A stretch of DNA of 64,000 nucleotides from Quercus robur (Eukaryota > Streptophyta > Magnoliopsida > Fagales > Fagaceae): positions 15,621,974 through 15,685,973 of the forward strand of contig NC_065536.1 in NCBI RefSeq assembly GCF_932294415.1, in the 5' to 3' direction. The notes under the pieces were generated by a model, which worked only from the letters and a program-made list of their open reading frames with translations, was not told the origin of the DNA and did no database searches. The position numbers and the translations under genes were made by a program. Shown one piece after another: positions 11,101-22,774 of this stretch. Positions within the stretch are counted from its first letter, which is position 1. Each line of letters starts with the position of its first letter.

Positions 11101-14100
11101 CTTCTCAATTCTCAATATTAATTTAGTTATATTTAATTTTAAGAGTCAATTGTATTTTTACTAGTCAAATCAATTTTATTTTAGGTCTCAATAATTAATT
11201 AGGCTATTAATAATTTTAATTAATTTCCTAGAGTCAAGGCTATTTTTATAATTCAATAATTAGCTTTCCTAAGTCAAGTAGAATTAGGGATTAGATCTAA
11301 TAGTCTATTTTTAGGTTTGCTAATGTACTCCTATGGAGACAATTTTGATTAAGTAATAAATTGGGGTTCCATGGATACCCTAGTGGTTCAAAAACATCTT
11401 GTGGTGCTTGGGCATGGGGGTTTGACCCCCACAGCCCCCCTCCCCCCTATTTATCAAGCAAAAAAAAAAAAAAAAAAAAAAACTTTTAGAATTTTTTCAA
11501 TTGTCTAGTTCTAACTCCAACCAACAGTAGGTGCTGACTCCTAGATTTTCTATCTTTTTTTGTGCTAACTCCAAACAACCCTAAGTGCTAATTCCTAGGT
11601 TTTTATTGTTTCTTTCTTTGTTTATTTATTGTAAATTTTCTTTTGATGTAAGTGCTGCATGAAAAATCGATCTATGATTTTCAAACATCGCCGTGGGTCA
11701 CAACCAAAATTGAAATAACCATAAAATGCAACCATCACCAAAATTTAAATAACTAGAAAATCCAACCATCATTCAACCCCATCATCTGTGAAACCTCCAC
11801 TGCGCACACAACCAAGATAGGGCATTCGCTTTCCTTCTCCTAGCCAAAAAACCTCCCACAACAACCCAAACCTAGTGTATTCATATCCCCCCTCCCCCAA
11901 AAAAAATACCCAAACTACCCACACAGCCGACAACCCACACCTAGTCACCTTTGCCATATCCCAAACAATCCAACCCTTGGTCTCAACTGCAAGCGCCAAA
12001 AACAGAACCCAAAAACAAAATAAATAAATAAAACCTAGCAACCATCTAAAGTCTTGACCTCACCATCGTTAATCCCAACTGATCTACATTCCAAGACCCA
12101 CCGATTAAAAAGAAGCAACCACCCTTAGACTTATTGAGCCCGAGATTTGATCACCAAGATTCTCAGCATCAACCCCATCAATTGCAGACAAACCAAAAGA
12201 ACACCATAGTCAACAACAAGTCTCGGGCAATTTGGGTTTAACAGTCCTTTTGTGTCATGTTCACTGACCTTATAAATTCATTGCACCACCATAATGCTTG
12301 TTCCTACTTCGACAAAACCATTAACAAGCCTGTTGAGCACACACAACTCTTCTATTGTTGCAGTTTGCACACTTTTTCTAATTTCAACTGAAAATGGTTA
12401 AAGAGTGCAATGTCATTTAGCCTGTTCCCAACCCAACTAAGTTCTTCAAGGTCATGTGTGTAGATAGGCTAAATGGCTAATAAGCCAAACTTTCAAGATA
12501 CCACAAGTCCAGACCATGATTCAGTTGGAGGCTCGTGATAGGCTCATGGCCAATGATAGCCAGCAGCCCAGGTCAGTAAGTCCAGGTTCTAGTTCTAATT
12601 ATTTGTTCAAACTTTATTCTAGTGAGCATTGGTAATATTAAAGGCATCTAGTTTTGATGGTTGACAAGATCCATGGATATTCAATAAACTGGTTACATGA
12701 GATGGACCAATTCTTTTAAACAATTAATCTTATCATATAACAAACAAGTTAAGATTGCCAAAATGAAACTCATTATATAACACTAGAACAATATTGGGAA
12801 CCTTCACCTTAAATTGTACAAGTTGCCATAACTGATTGGAAAATAAATGAAAGAAAAACATAAAAAGAAAAAACATAAAAAGGAATATCTACCCCAATCC
12901 TATTGAAAGATCTATGGTCTACCACAATCTCACCAGGACCATTTTCTAGTTCAAAGATATAGTCTGAGGCAAGGGAACAAACAGTCTGTAGCACTATTTG
13001 AAGAAAAAAAAAAGAGTGTTCAAGAAGTTTTCTAATCCTGAACCCAGTCCAATACAGTTTGCCATAGAGCCGACCATATCTAGTAAAAGTCGTGCAAGAC
13101 TTGTCTGCAGAGGTTCGAACAAGAGTTTGGCAAACTCAAAACCTAGCTTGATTCATTTGGGCTGTCAAGGACAATCAATTGCAATGAAATTACTGCTTCT
13201 CATACAGGAGAAAATGTCTTAGTAATGAAAGAACATTGAATACCACCAAAACCTAGTTTTGAAAGAGGAGTACATGTGTCAACCGATGTTGCTTCAACAT
13301 TAATATAACAAGAACATGATATAAAGCCTAAACAGCAAGGTAAAATATTTGAACTATGTGTAATAAACTTAATTCATCCCATTTAATAGTCAGATATATT
13401 GTTTATCATTGTCATATATATTGCTTATCACTAAAAAAGAAGAATTCTAATTTCTTGAAGTACATAAATATTCACCAAAAGAGCAAAGACTTAAATGGTG
13501 GATTCATTTTCCTAGTTATTCTAGGTTCATCTTCAACTTCTAAAATTGACATGAACCAAAATATCATGTAGGCAAAATTAATCAAATGAAGTATTTATGC
13601 ATATATTTTAAAATAAAATAAAAATGTAATCAACCAAAAATACTTGATGACTGTAATCATTTCATATTATTTTAACTTACTAGATTTATCAAGTGAAATT
13701 TGCACAAATTCTATATATAATTTAGAAATCTTATACTTGTGAACAAGTAAAAACTGAATCCCACTCCCCCCCCCCCCCCTCAACCCACTCCACAAGAAAT
13801 AAAATAAAATAAAATAAATGCAGCAGCCTATAATAACGCTATTTTTCATTTTTTCCCCCTTACTCCATGTGGCAAATGGTTAAACTTATTTTTGTCTTCG
13901 AATTTTATCTGGTGTAAAATAATAGCAATTTCCATTTATAAAGTGGTCCTGGCAAAACTATATATATATTGGAGAAACTATTGATAATAATCATTGTCTA
14001 TTGAATCTGGCCACTTACAGCTTCATACTTCATTCTACTAAACATCACAGGCACAACTGCAAGCTTACAATGTACTCACTGAGATATGGGAAGGACATAC

Positions 14101-15072
14101 CTGTAAACTCGCAAGTTGATTTCGGAGAAATAACGCCTACATTTGGTCGCACACAGTACTTCTTAGGAGATGTAGTTTTTACCTGCCAAAATTATCTAGC
14201 TATTAAGCATTCCATCCTCTACAAGGAATTTTATACTAAAACTCTAGAAAGCTGGGAACAGAAAAACATAAATAGAAGTGAAACACACCTTAAAAGCAAC
14301 ATGGTGGTGGGTGTTATTGGCAAGTCGAACTGAACATGAGCTATGCTTCTTCAATTCAACTATGGAAAACACAGTAATTCAAACATGTTAGTCCACAAAA
14401 CCTCGCATTTCAGAAGTAGATGCATGCAACAAATACATACAAACGAGTAATGCTAGGAAAAGAACACATTACATTTACATATCTAATACACCTGACTTGA
14501 AGGCCACCAAAGTCATTCCCAATATAAAATCATTAGGATACTATCTATTAATCTGCAAAGTGTTTTTTTTTCCCCTGTTTTCCAGTTAATATATGGACCC
14601 AATTGAATGAACGCGCCCCATCCCATAATCACCTAAGCCAAGACCCCCAGGCCTACTAATTTATTCTATTATCAAATTCATTGGTTTCAGATACTACTTC
14701 CATATATTTTAAAATATAGAACATTGGAATCCTCGTGTTATTTTCTTCTTTTTTTTAATCAAAATTGGCAGAAAAATTCTTATGTGTCTTCTACTAGTTA
14801 TTTGCTATTTCGACGATTTAAATAAGCTGTGTTTGTTTCCATTAAAATTTATTAAAAAATCCATATGTTTGCCAATTCACAATGATCAAACAGAGTGTGA
14901 AGAAATTCTAACAATAATGATGGTAGATATAGCCCACATTATTAAAACAAGAAGGAAAAAAAAAAAAAAAAAAATTTACAGGTTGATAATTAAAAGTGGG
15001 TCATATGGTAATGATTGACTTACATATAAATTTGAGTTCCTTGGGTTGAATATCCAAAAGTTGAGTACTCAT
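7009..15072 (-). CDS. VAP27/VAP2-2-type vesicle-associated membrane protein
   Basis: An MSP-domain ER protein of the VAP family. By family knowledge these bind FFAT-type partners at ER contact sites and contact actin or plasma-membrane tethers. Eight coding exons (minus): 15072-15024, 14359-14289, 14182-14101, 9561-9446, 9380-9204, 8926-8426, 7498-7421, 7119-7009. They total 1185 bp, 394 aa, with all phases joining. The start ATG at 15072 gives MSTQLLDIQPKELKF, the usual VAP N-terminus. The MSP domain is about residues 5-125 (KTTSPKKYCVRPNVG; MQAQRTAPPD; CKDKFLIQS). Residues 185-304 are fifteen 8-residue repeats of KDAELKPA type. A short helix (about 310-358) follows, then a tail-anchor membrane segment (about 369-392, VQVGFPLLFVCMVAIVSVEL) ending LLHR. 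A 4.5 kb intron splits the MSP domain. The repeat linker is unusual to my knowledge. Exon calls are from splice sites and homology, not transcripts. Confidence 0.9.
7672..7789. repeat. Intronic tandem duplication with 12-bp hairpin
   Basis: Within the VAP intron between the last two internal exons, a unit of about 60 bp (AATCTGATATGATTAGGAGG and following, to ATTATCCCCATC) is repeated with few changes. At the junction, ACAATTATCCCC and GGGGATAATTGT form a perfect 12-bp stem around a 5-base spacer. Confidence 0.75.
8510..8869 (-). repeat. 24-bp coding minisatellite, 15 units (VAP octad array)
   Basis: It lies within the 501-bp VAP exon and is 360 bp = 15 x 24 bp with no indels. The units encode 8 residues of the pattern (K/E/N)-(D/N)-A-E-L-(K/E)-P-(A/V). 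Reading 5' to 3' in the gene, units 1-8 are Lys-type (for example KDAELKPA, EDSVLKPV), units 9-14 mostly Glu-type (KNTELEPA, KDAELEPE), and unit 15 is EDVELKSA. The 8-residue period and frequent Pro argue against a regular heptad coiled coil. Confidence 0.9.
10647..10975. repeat. Two-copy direct repeat, about 231-bp spacing, with (TC)n(C)n tract
   Basis: The words GCCACCTTATCATCATGTTTTAAA and GATACTCCTTACACATG at about 10666-10730 recur with few changes at about 10890-10957. Between the copies, a (TC)n run of about 20 bases is followed by about 14 C at 10831-10864. Confidence 0.7.
11362..11482 (+). mobile_element. SINE-like element (tRNA-derived)
   Basis: A short unit with an A-box-like TGGATACCCTAGTGG and a B-box-like GGGTTTGACCCCC (11418-11430), ending in a run of more than 20 A. 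This layout is that of a Pol III-derived SINE. I do not see a clear TSD, so the call rests on the boxes and the A tail. Confidence 0.5.
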
Positions 15073-16480
15073 TTCTCCTCCTCAGTAACAGCTCCAAATT
15101 CAAAATTTAATAATCTCAGTATCCAAAAGCTCGCCGCCAATGCCGAATCTTCTCTTTTCCTACATAGCCAAACACTTTACAAAACAAACCCCACATTTCC
15201 AATTCTTCAGAAAATATAAAAAATAAAAATTAACTCCACACAAACATATAATATAGAGGGAAAGTGAAAAGATAAATAAATAAATGGAAATGGGAAAAAT
15301 TAAAATTGAATTTGTGCAATTATTTTTCTGTGAATTTTGAGAAAACAATGAATAAATCGAATAGAATAAAATCGAATTTGTGCACAAATAAATAAATGAG
15401 AAGGTAAAGGAAAAAGAATATTGCCAAAAATAAAATCGAATTTTTTCCGCCAAGAGAGAAGGTTAAGAAAAAAAAAAAAAAGAGAGTCAGTAATTGCAGA
15501 TAGTACATGATTCGGTGCCATTTTCCTTTGTTTTCTCAGCAACCAAACACATAGTACATACGCCAAATTCTGACTCGATTTACTTTAATCAATTTAGACT
15601 CTAACTCAGTTTCTACTCGCTGATCGTTCAAAACAATAAAAGCACAACAACGAGTTGAGCTAGACGACACCGTATCAAACGAGAAAAGTAACGAGGAAAA
15701 AGAGATGAATAGTCAAACGAAACGAGTCAAAACTCGGACTCTGTTTCAGTTTCTTACTCGGACAAGTCCGAAAACCAAAAATAAAATAAAATAAAATAAA
15801 AACGAGTCGGAAATCCGAAACGTTTTTTTTTTTTTCACCCTGAAATTCAGTCCAAGCATTCAAGTGAACCCGATTTCAAACTCGTTTTTCCACTCAGATC
15901 GTTCAACAAAAAAAAAAAAAAAAAAAAAACACCAAAAAAAACGACCGCGTTTAGAACCAGAGAGTGAGACTCTGAAACAGGCTTATTATAATACCTTACC
16001 GGTTTTAGCCTTTTAACAACAAAACCTCAGAGAGAAACGACGCCGTTTAAAGAATCGCCGGAAAAGCCAGTCATAAAAAAAACGACGGCGTTTAGAATCA
16101 CAGAGACCGGTTTGAAAATGAAACTTGAGAGAGAAGAATAAAAAAAAAAGTATGGCGTTTTAAGAATTTCGATTGTTAGAGAAACGAGTAAAGGGAAGAA
16201 AGAAAAAAAGTCTAAGAAAACGACAGCGTTTGGAAACAGAGAGATGGAGACAGTGAAGGCTAACCTCGCTGGGGAGAGAGAGAAACGACGGCGTTTTAGG
16301 AGTCAGATGAAGATTTTGATCGTTAGGAGATGAAAAAAAAAAGAACCAGTGGAAGAGAACGACAGCGTTTTCAGAATCTGAAAAAGAGAGGGAGGAAGTG
16401 GAAATGGAAATGAGGAGGAAACGGATAGGCAAAAAGGGAATGGGAATATTGAGTGGGAAAAATGCGGCTTTTTATTTAAG
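15073..16480 (-). promoter_or_regulatory. VAP upstream / probable 5' UTR and promoter region
   Basis: The sequence upstream of the VAP start codon (gene on minus). It carries the AAACGACGGCGTTT-type box array (15940-16371) and, on the minus strand, a TATA-like TTAAATAAAA about 16467-16480. The start context GAGAAATGAG is good. Transcription start is not visible, and part of this stretch could be 5' UTR with an intron. Minus-strand frames here (15160-15566, 15675-15863, 16160-16432) are low-complexity and not credible proteins. Confidence 0.5.
15940..16371. repeat. Array of AAACGACGGCGTTT-like boxes
   Basis: Near-palindromic boxes occur at 15940-15952 (AACGACCGCGTTT), 16035-16048 (AAACGACGCCGTTT), 16081-16093, 16218-16231, 16283-16297 and 16358-16371, with a partial TATGGCGTTTT at 16151. 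They are spaced about 45-135 bp and each is often followed by AGAATC or AGAG-rich sequence, so this may be a degenerate minisatellite. Confidence 0.8.
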
Positions 16481-18880
16481 CTTTGTTGTTGGGATCGATA
16501 ATTCCAATTTTTATGTACAGGCCCTCGGACTTCTAAACTCAGTAAAATATTAATTTTATTTTTTTATTTTTTTTATTTATTTAAAAGAGAGTTTGGTGGT
16601 CTGAACTAAAACACTGTGACTTGAAGAAAGACTTTTTTTTAATTTTGGGAGGGGGGAAGAAAAGAAGTGATAGCGAAGTCTTTGTGCCTGACGGATGGTA
16701 GAGCCACTCCTAGTGGTGTTAGTTGTACCGGCCGTTTTAACCGAAACTCCATCCAATGGATCAACCCGGATTCATGTGGGTCGGTTCTGGTTTCTTTTTT
16801 TTTGAGAAAAAATTTTTAAAAGTTTACACCTTTAGCCCAAAAAAATTAAAATAAATGCTACATCCACAATATTTTTACAGTAAATTATCGAAAATTAGTT
16901 TAATTAGTAAAATTTCTGATAATTGAATAAGAAATATTATACTAATTTGTTGATATTAATTCTAATTTAAACTTATTACTGAAATTATTTTTTTGCTATA
17001 CCAATAACAACTGATAACAGCTTATCATTTCTGATTTGTTATAAATGTGTTATGGACAAGACATTTCTCAATAAGAAAAGTCTAACTTTATTATTATAGT
17101 TATTACTTATATTAATGATGAATATTAAACAACGTCACACTTTTTTATTAATTATTGATAGCTTAATATTTTTTTTATTACAAAATTAGTATAATTTTTT
17201 AGCTTTTAAGCAATCGATCTGCCACGACACATAATTAATGACTTTTTTTTTTGTCACTTTTTATGTTATAATAATTTTATTAAATTTGTTAGTAAATTAA
17301 CATCACATTGAATATGACCTTCATAATTAATTAATATTATAAGATTGGGAGAAACCATATAAAACGTGATAGAGAGAGAAGATTGCCATGTATGCCGATT
17401 TGTTTACAAACTCACAACGTGGTGAGCAACATCATTGAGTAATTGCTTTTCAAAACTTTTTTTTTTAATCCTAAAAGGTACTTTTCTAAAATTGTTACAA
17501 AATGTTACTTTTAGCAACAACAAAAAAAAGGTTAATTTTTGTTAAATAAATGGGTCTATAAATCGTTTTGTGGGATAGTAGATCTCCACTAAAAAAAATT
17601 AATTGTAGATTTTTTATGTATATCAGTTTTTTTGGGTAGTATTTATTACATATCGTACTATTACATACAAAGTACACACAATTTACTTTTTGAACTGAAA
17701 TTGTGATTTTGAAACACATTTCAATTCAAAATATGATTTGTGTACCGGTCTGCAGCAATGTGTGTACTAACAATTACTTATTTTCCCTTGTATTTCTTCT
17801 CAAAAATTATACTTTTTTTTGTTGAAACCACTCAAAAATGTTTCAAAAAAAAAAAAAAAAAAAACCACTCAAAAATTATACTTTTGAAGTCCAAAAGTGA
17901 AAACTATCACCTCCAAAATCGGTAAGCTATCATTCCTTTTTGTTTTTGGAAAGTTATGATACATTTTGTATAAACTACTAGTACCCATGATGGATGAATG
18001 AGAGATAGAAATTATGGTTTTGGAATAATATTTGGGTTAGGTTTGGAAACTTGGATTTAAATTTGGATTTGGATTTAAATTTATATTTTAAATTAATAGA
18101 TTTGAAATGTCTTAATATCAAATTCATTAATTTTAGAAAGTATTTCAAATTCAAGCATACTTGGTAGATTTATTAAATCCAAATCCTTGATCTTTTTTAA
18201 ACTATCCAAACAAGATATTTGAATTTTAATTATCTAAATTTAAATTCTCAAATCATATCATCTAAATGCACCATTGTGCTATTCTTACTTGACAAATTTT
18301 AATGAATAAATTGGTATTTATTTAGTTGGTGTATTTAGGAGTCATCAGTCATGATATGTATGTTCTAGAAATTACTTGTTCTGCTTATTTAAATTGTGTG
18401 GTTGTGAGTAATCTCTATGTAAGCATTTAATTTTAGGGGGTCATGTGTCATGCCGATCATACGTGTTCATTGTTTGACTCATTAAAAAGAGATCGTTCAA
18501 TAAACTTTTAGCTTTTTTTATCCTTTGAAAGTAGTACCATGTAAAAGTGGAGTCAATAAGAAAGATATTGCTAATAACTCTCTGTGTCGGCAAAACAGGA
18601 AGCACGTTTAATAAAGAAAGAACATTCGATGAATTTTATGTGAATACAGATTTTAGCTAGGTAAAAATTAAGATGTATTAATCCAAAAAAAGAAATATAT
18701 ATATTACTTGAGTTTAATCCGCAAAAACAAAAACAAAAACAAAAACAAAAAATAATAATTTTAACTTGGGTTTCAGTTTTTGTTACATATAAAGCTAAAA
18801 TGTTAACTTTCTCCCAGCAGAAAATAAATAATAATTTACTTTTATTTTGAAGTTTGTTAGAGATAGTTTCAACGTGTTTG
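16481..18880. other. Gene-free AT-rich intergenic sequence
   Basis: No credible exon. It includes one MITE (16853-17070), A/T runs, and an (AAAAAC)n microsatellite near 18721-18750. The minus frame at 18571-18888 is created largely by that microsatellite. Confidence 0.5.
16853..17070. mobile_element. MITE, family B, copy 1
   Basis: The left end AAATGCTACATCCACAATAT and the reverse complement of the right end (AAATGTCTTGTCCATAACAC) form imperfect inverted repeats over about 33 bp around an AT-rich core. The same termini recur at 25956-26112 and 27285-27460. Confidence 0.7.
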
Positions 18881-19072
18881 TTACCCATATGATTTGTTTG
18901 ATAAACTATTATTTGAATTAAAAGTATTTAAATTTAGTATTGTTATTTATTTATATTCAAATTAATTCATACCTACACTATATATAAGAGAATTTTACTC
19001 TTTCAACTGGAATTTATTATGATTCAAAAATAACCTCATTAATGAATGATAACTTCATTTAGAAATAGAGTT

Positions 19073-19446
19073 ATAAATGTCAAATAATAAATTTCATTTT
19101 GAATTCAAAAAGAAAACTCCTAAAATTTAGGATTTTTTTCCCCTTCACATTCATCTTTTTATTCCCTGAAATTTAGTTTATTTTTTTATTTTTTTATAAT
19201 AGATGAAAATTATTATCCTTTACCCAAAAAATTAGAAAAGCCTCTAAGCACGCACAGTCATAAATGTCAAATAATAAATTTCATTTTGAATTCAAAAAGA
19301 AAACTCCTAAAATTTAGGATTTTTTTTTCTCTTCACATTCATCTTTTTATTCCCTAAAATTTAGCTTTTTTTATTTTTTTATAATAGATGAAAATTATTA
19401 TCCTTTACCCAAAAAATTAGAAAAGCCTCTAAGCACGCACAACGAC
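19073..19446. repeat. 187-bp tandem duplication, nearly identical copies
   Basis: Copy 1 is 19073-19259 and copy 2 begins at 19260. They differ by a handful of bases (for example CCCC against TCTC, GAAATTTAG against AAAATTTAG). Both end in CCTCTAAGCACGCACA. Confidence 0.9.
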
Positions 19447-19595
19447 CAATGTGCTTAGAGGCTAATATTTTAGAATAGAATTGGGTTTTAGGATTTGTTG
19501 ATGAGTTTATCTCATCAACAAATGAGAATTAAGTTCAATTAACTATAAAATTAACCCAAAATCTCTATTATCACTCTCAAGTTTAGAAGGTTAAT

Positions 19596-19749
19596 GTGGG
19601 TTCCAGTTAACTCAACTAGTAAAACTCTAATAGTTGAATAAGAGATATGGGGTTTAATCTCTGCCTATATCAAAAACCGTCTTGGTCTAATGATAAAAAG
19701 TTATCATCAGAAACAGACGCTATAGGTTGAAACTATCTAAAAAAAAAAA
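19596..19749 (+). mobile_element. SINE, family S1, with TSD
   Basis: It starts GTGGGTTCCAGTTAACTCAA, has a B-box-like GGGGTTTAATCTC, then the family word GTCTTGGTCTAATGATAAA, and ends in an A run. Flanking direct repeats AGTTTAGAAGGTTAAT (19580-19595) and AGTTTAGGAGGCTAAT (19750-19765) match at 14 of 16 positions, the expected SINE TSD. Related copies lie on the minus strand at about 20604-20760 and 40420-40500. Confidence 0.8.
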
Positions 19750-19786
19750 AGTTTAGGAGGCTAATCACCTCGAATCAACTAAGTTA

Positions 19787-19950
19787 AACCATCGTATACC
19801 CTTGGTGCAGTGGTTATTTCATAAGTATAAATGCTTGTGAGGTTTAAGAGGTAAAGACCAGGGTTCAAGTTTCCAGTAAGAAATTTCACACACATATACA
19901 CTTAAATTAAGATAGAGTAGAATTTCTATCTTGTATAAAAAAAAAAAAAA
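19787..19950 (+). mobile_element. SINE, second family, with TSD
   Basis: It has A-box-like TGGTGCAGTGGTTA (19804-19817), B-box-like GGGTTCAAGTTTCC (19861-19874), and an A-rich tail of about 14 A ending near 19950. The flanks AACTAAGTTA (about 19777-19786) and AACTAAGTTA (after the tail) are a TSD. The target word belongs to the surrounding repeat unit, so the SINE inserted after the array formed. Confidence 0.8.
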
Positions 19951-20603
19951 CTAAGTTAGATAAATTAATATTTGAATTAAAAGCATTTAAATTTACTCAT
20001 AAGGATAAATCTTTATCTAAATAATGTAGCATATTGTTATTTATTTCTATTCAAAGTAACTCCTAGGTTTTATTATAAAATTGGTTCCTATGTTTTAGGA
20101 CTTATAGATGAGATTATCTCATCATTTGTTATATATGTACATTGAATATAATAATGAGAATTAAGCATAAAACTAACCCAAAATGTTTAGGAGACTAGTC
20201 ATTTCAAATCAACTAAGTTAGATAAATTATTATTTTAATCAAAAGTATTTAGATTTTGGCTAGTAATAGGTTTTTATCTAAATAAGGTAGCCATAGATTA
20301 GAATTGTTATTTATTTGTATTCAAATTATTTCCTATGTTATCTAAAAAAAAAAATCCTATGTTTTAGAATAGAATTAATTCCTATATTTTATGATTTGTT
20401 GATGAGGTTATCTCATCCTTAGCTATTTATGTACGTTGAATGCATTAATTAGAATTAAACATAAAATTAACCCAAAACATTTATTCTCTCTCTCAAGTTT
20501 GGGAGGATAGTCTTCTTGAATCAACTAAGTTATCTTTTATTTTTCCGGCTCATAACCGTGTCTGCTCTTAATGATTGATCTTTATTGTCAAACTAAGAAA
20601 CCA

Positions 20604-20760
20604 TTTTTTTTTTTTTTTTGCTTAATCTCATTCACTCCTGATGATTGTTTTTTATCATCAGACCAATACATCAATTGGTTTTTTATGCAGGTGGGGATTG
20701 AACCCCAGATCTCTTATATTTAATCACAAGAGTCTTCACCAATTGAGTTAACTGGAACCT
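20604..20760 (-). mobile_element. SINE, family S1, minus strand
   Basis: Read on the minus strand it begins AGGTTCCAGTTAACTCAATT, has the B box GGGGTTCAATCCCC (20694-20706), then the family word TATTGGTCTGATGATAAA, and ends in about 16 A (20604-20619 as T on plus). It has the same order and wording as the copy at 19596. No clear TSD seen. Confidence 0.75.
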
Positions 20761-22733
20761 ATTTGACTAGGCAGCTTTATATGTCAAATATGGAGACATA
20801 TTTCTACTCAATTGCATTAAATTATTGAAATGATTTATACTCCTAGTCCCATGTTTATCTAGTCTCTTTGTAAAATGCTTCAAAACCATGGATTATGAGA
20901 AACAACAAGGAAAAAATAATCAAACAGATCAGCCATACTAATTAATATGCCAAAAAACAACGTGTGATCGAAGAAAACATTTTCAGCAAAATTATAACAT
21001 TAAGATATTTCCTTTTGCAAATTAATATTCATGAAACATTAAATCATAAAAATAGACTTAGTTATCAATCCAAGTTTTAGGTGCACAATTTCTTTTTCTT
21101 TTTCTTTTTTATTGTGTAAAAGTATAGTTATAGGTTAAAAGAAAAAGTAAAAATTTCAAAAATTATACCTAAGAAATAACCAAAATAAGATAATGAAATT
21201 GAGTTTTCATCCAAAATGAAATTTATCACTCGTTGTGTTGGAAACTGTCTAAACACTCTAGAACCTGAAAAACAATAGTTAATGGTTGTTAAAAAATATT
21301 CATAGCTATGCTAGAGTAATTAGATACAAATATTATGGATGGTGTAATTTTATTCCGATTCTAAATTAAAGTTGGCATACTAATATTGTCTCTAAAAGTT
21401 CACTTGTAACTCGCTTGTCGTTTGCTCTAGCAAAATCGCCAGATTTTGAATTATAAATTACACTAGAAGAAGGATTCTTACTCAGTTTTAACTATACTTT
21501 GTAAGCTTATATAAAAAACCTTATATACGATTTTTTGAAATTAGAAGAGTTGTCATATCATAGCAAGCCTTTTTTCCTAAGCCTAAGAAGAGAAATCATC
21601 ACTGTGCTTTGTTTCATAATAAACTTGCTAAATTGATTTGTACATTTTGCTTACATATGGTTCTAAAACGAAATTTTCAAAATAAAAAATACAATGACCA
21701 AAATCACACTCATGTCAACATCGACTAATGTAGTATGCACAATGGCGAAGTCATTAATTTATTTTTGAGATCCAAACTCAATATATCAATAATTTGTTTA
21801 CACAAATATATAATTTATACTTAAAATAGGTTGTTAGCACTATATATATATATATATATATACACACACCCACAGAGAATTTTCTCTTACATAATAAAAT
21901 TAATTTTATGCATTAAGTCAAGTGTAATTATATATCATTTAAAATTGTATTTATCAACTATAAATATTCTTTAAATCAATGTCTATTTGTTACATAAATA
22001 AAAGATAATTTATTAGAGTGTAGTTTTAGAAAATATTAAACATATATATCAATTTTAAACAACTGAAATGATAAATATCAATTTTATATGTCTTAACATA
22101 TATATATATATATACACATACATACAATGTAATATAAGAGGGAAAAAATCAAGACAAAAACTAAATAAAAAGCTTTATTATATGTATATATAGAAAGTAT
22201 GTCCCAAAATTTTAACTATAAAATTCTCTATATTTACTTATATATATTTTTATCAATATATAAATGCTTATAAAATTAATGATTTATATATGATAAAAAA
22301 TAAAATGCTTTAAAAAAAAGTCATTGGTGTAATTATCAATCTATAGATTAGTATGTTCCACGGATGATGAGGTCTTTCACCTTGAATCTCCAACATGAGT
22401 GCAAATCTAACTGGTCAACGTAGCTTTAGATCTAAAACATGAATGCAACAATAATATTGAATGGGACCAAACAATACATCATGACACAAGGGATTATGGC
22501 ACTTCGATCTATAAAAAGAGCTCCACTTTCTAATCTAATAAAATCATTTCTAGTTGTAAAGCCCTTTTCCTTTTTCTCTTTTCGTATTGGTTCTAAACTT
22601 TTGATGACCAAATTTCCTTAATTTGAGTCTTTTGCAAATTGCACGAGGAGGAAAAGCATAAAGGTAATGATTAGCATACAAATTGGGCCAAGAAACTCTC
22701 ATTACCATATTATATATTATATGATTGTTTCTC

Positions 22734-22774
<41 letters not shown>

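Larger units (their letters stand above)
9562..14100. other. 4.5 kb VAP intron with repeats and unassigned fragments
   Basis: The intron between the second and third MSP-domain exons. It contains a tandem duplication (10647-10975), a CT/C microsatellite, a SINE-like element (about 11362-11482), and a GC-richer patch at 11690-12250. It also has a minus-strand frame at 12809-12994 containing ELENGPGEIVVDHRSFNRIG, which looks protein-like but matches no family I can name. Nothing else resembles an exon of this gene. Confidence 0.55.
18890..20540. repeat. Degenerate tandem repeat region, roughly 300-bp-class units, invaded by SINEs
   Basis: Recurring blocks share, in order, TTGTTATTTATTT...TATTCAAA, CCTATGTTTTAG, GATGAG-TTATCTCATC, GAATTAA-CATAAAA-TAACCCAAA and TCAACTAAGTTAGATAAATTA. 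I see about three to four diverged copies (starting near 18900, 19460, 20035 and 20300). Two SINEs sit between or inside copies, plus a young 187-bp internal duplication. The region is non-coding. Confidence 0.65.

Noticed and set aside
16160..16432. Minus 90-aa Ser/Phe-rich frame upstream of VAP as an extra exon
   Set aside because: It overlaps the AAACGACGGCGTTT box array and A-rich sequence. It does not resemble VAP N-termini and would not splice in frame to the clear exon 1.
22321..22440. tRNA-like patch near 22330-22400
   Set aside because: I could not find both A and B boxes or a cloverleaf, so it is called neither tRNA nor SINE.
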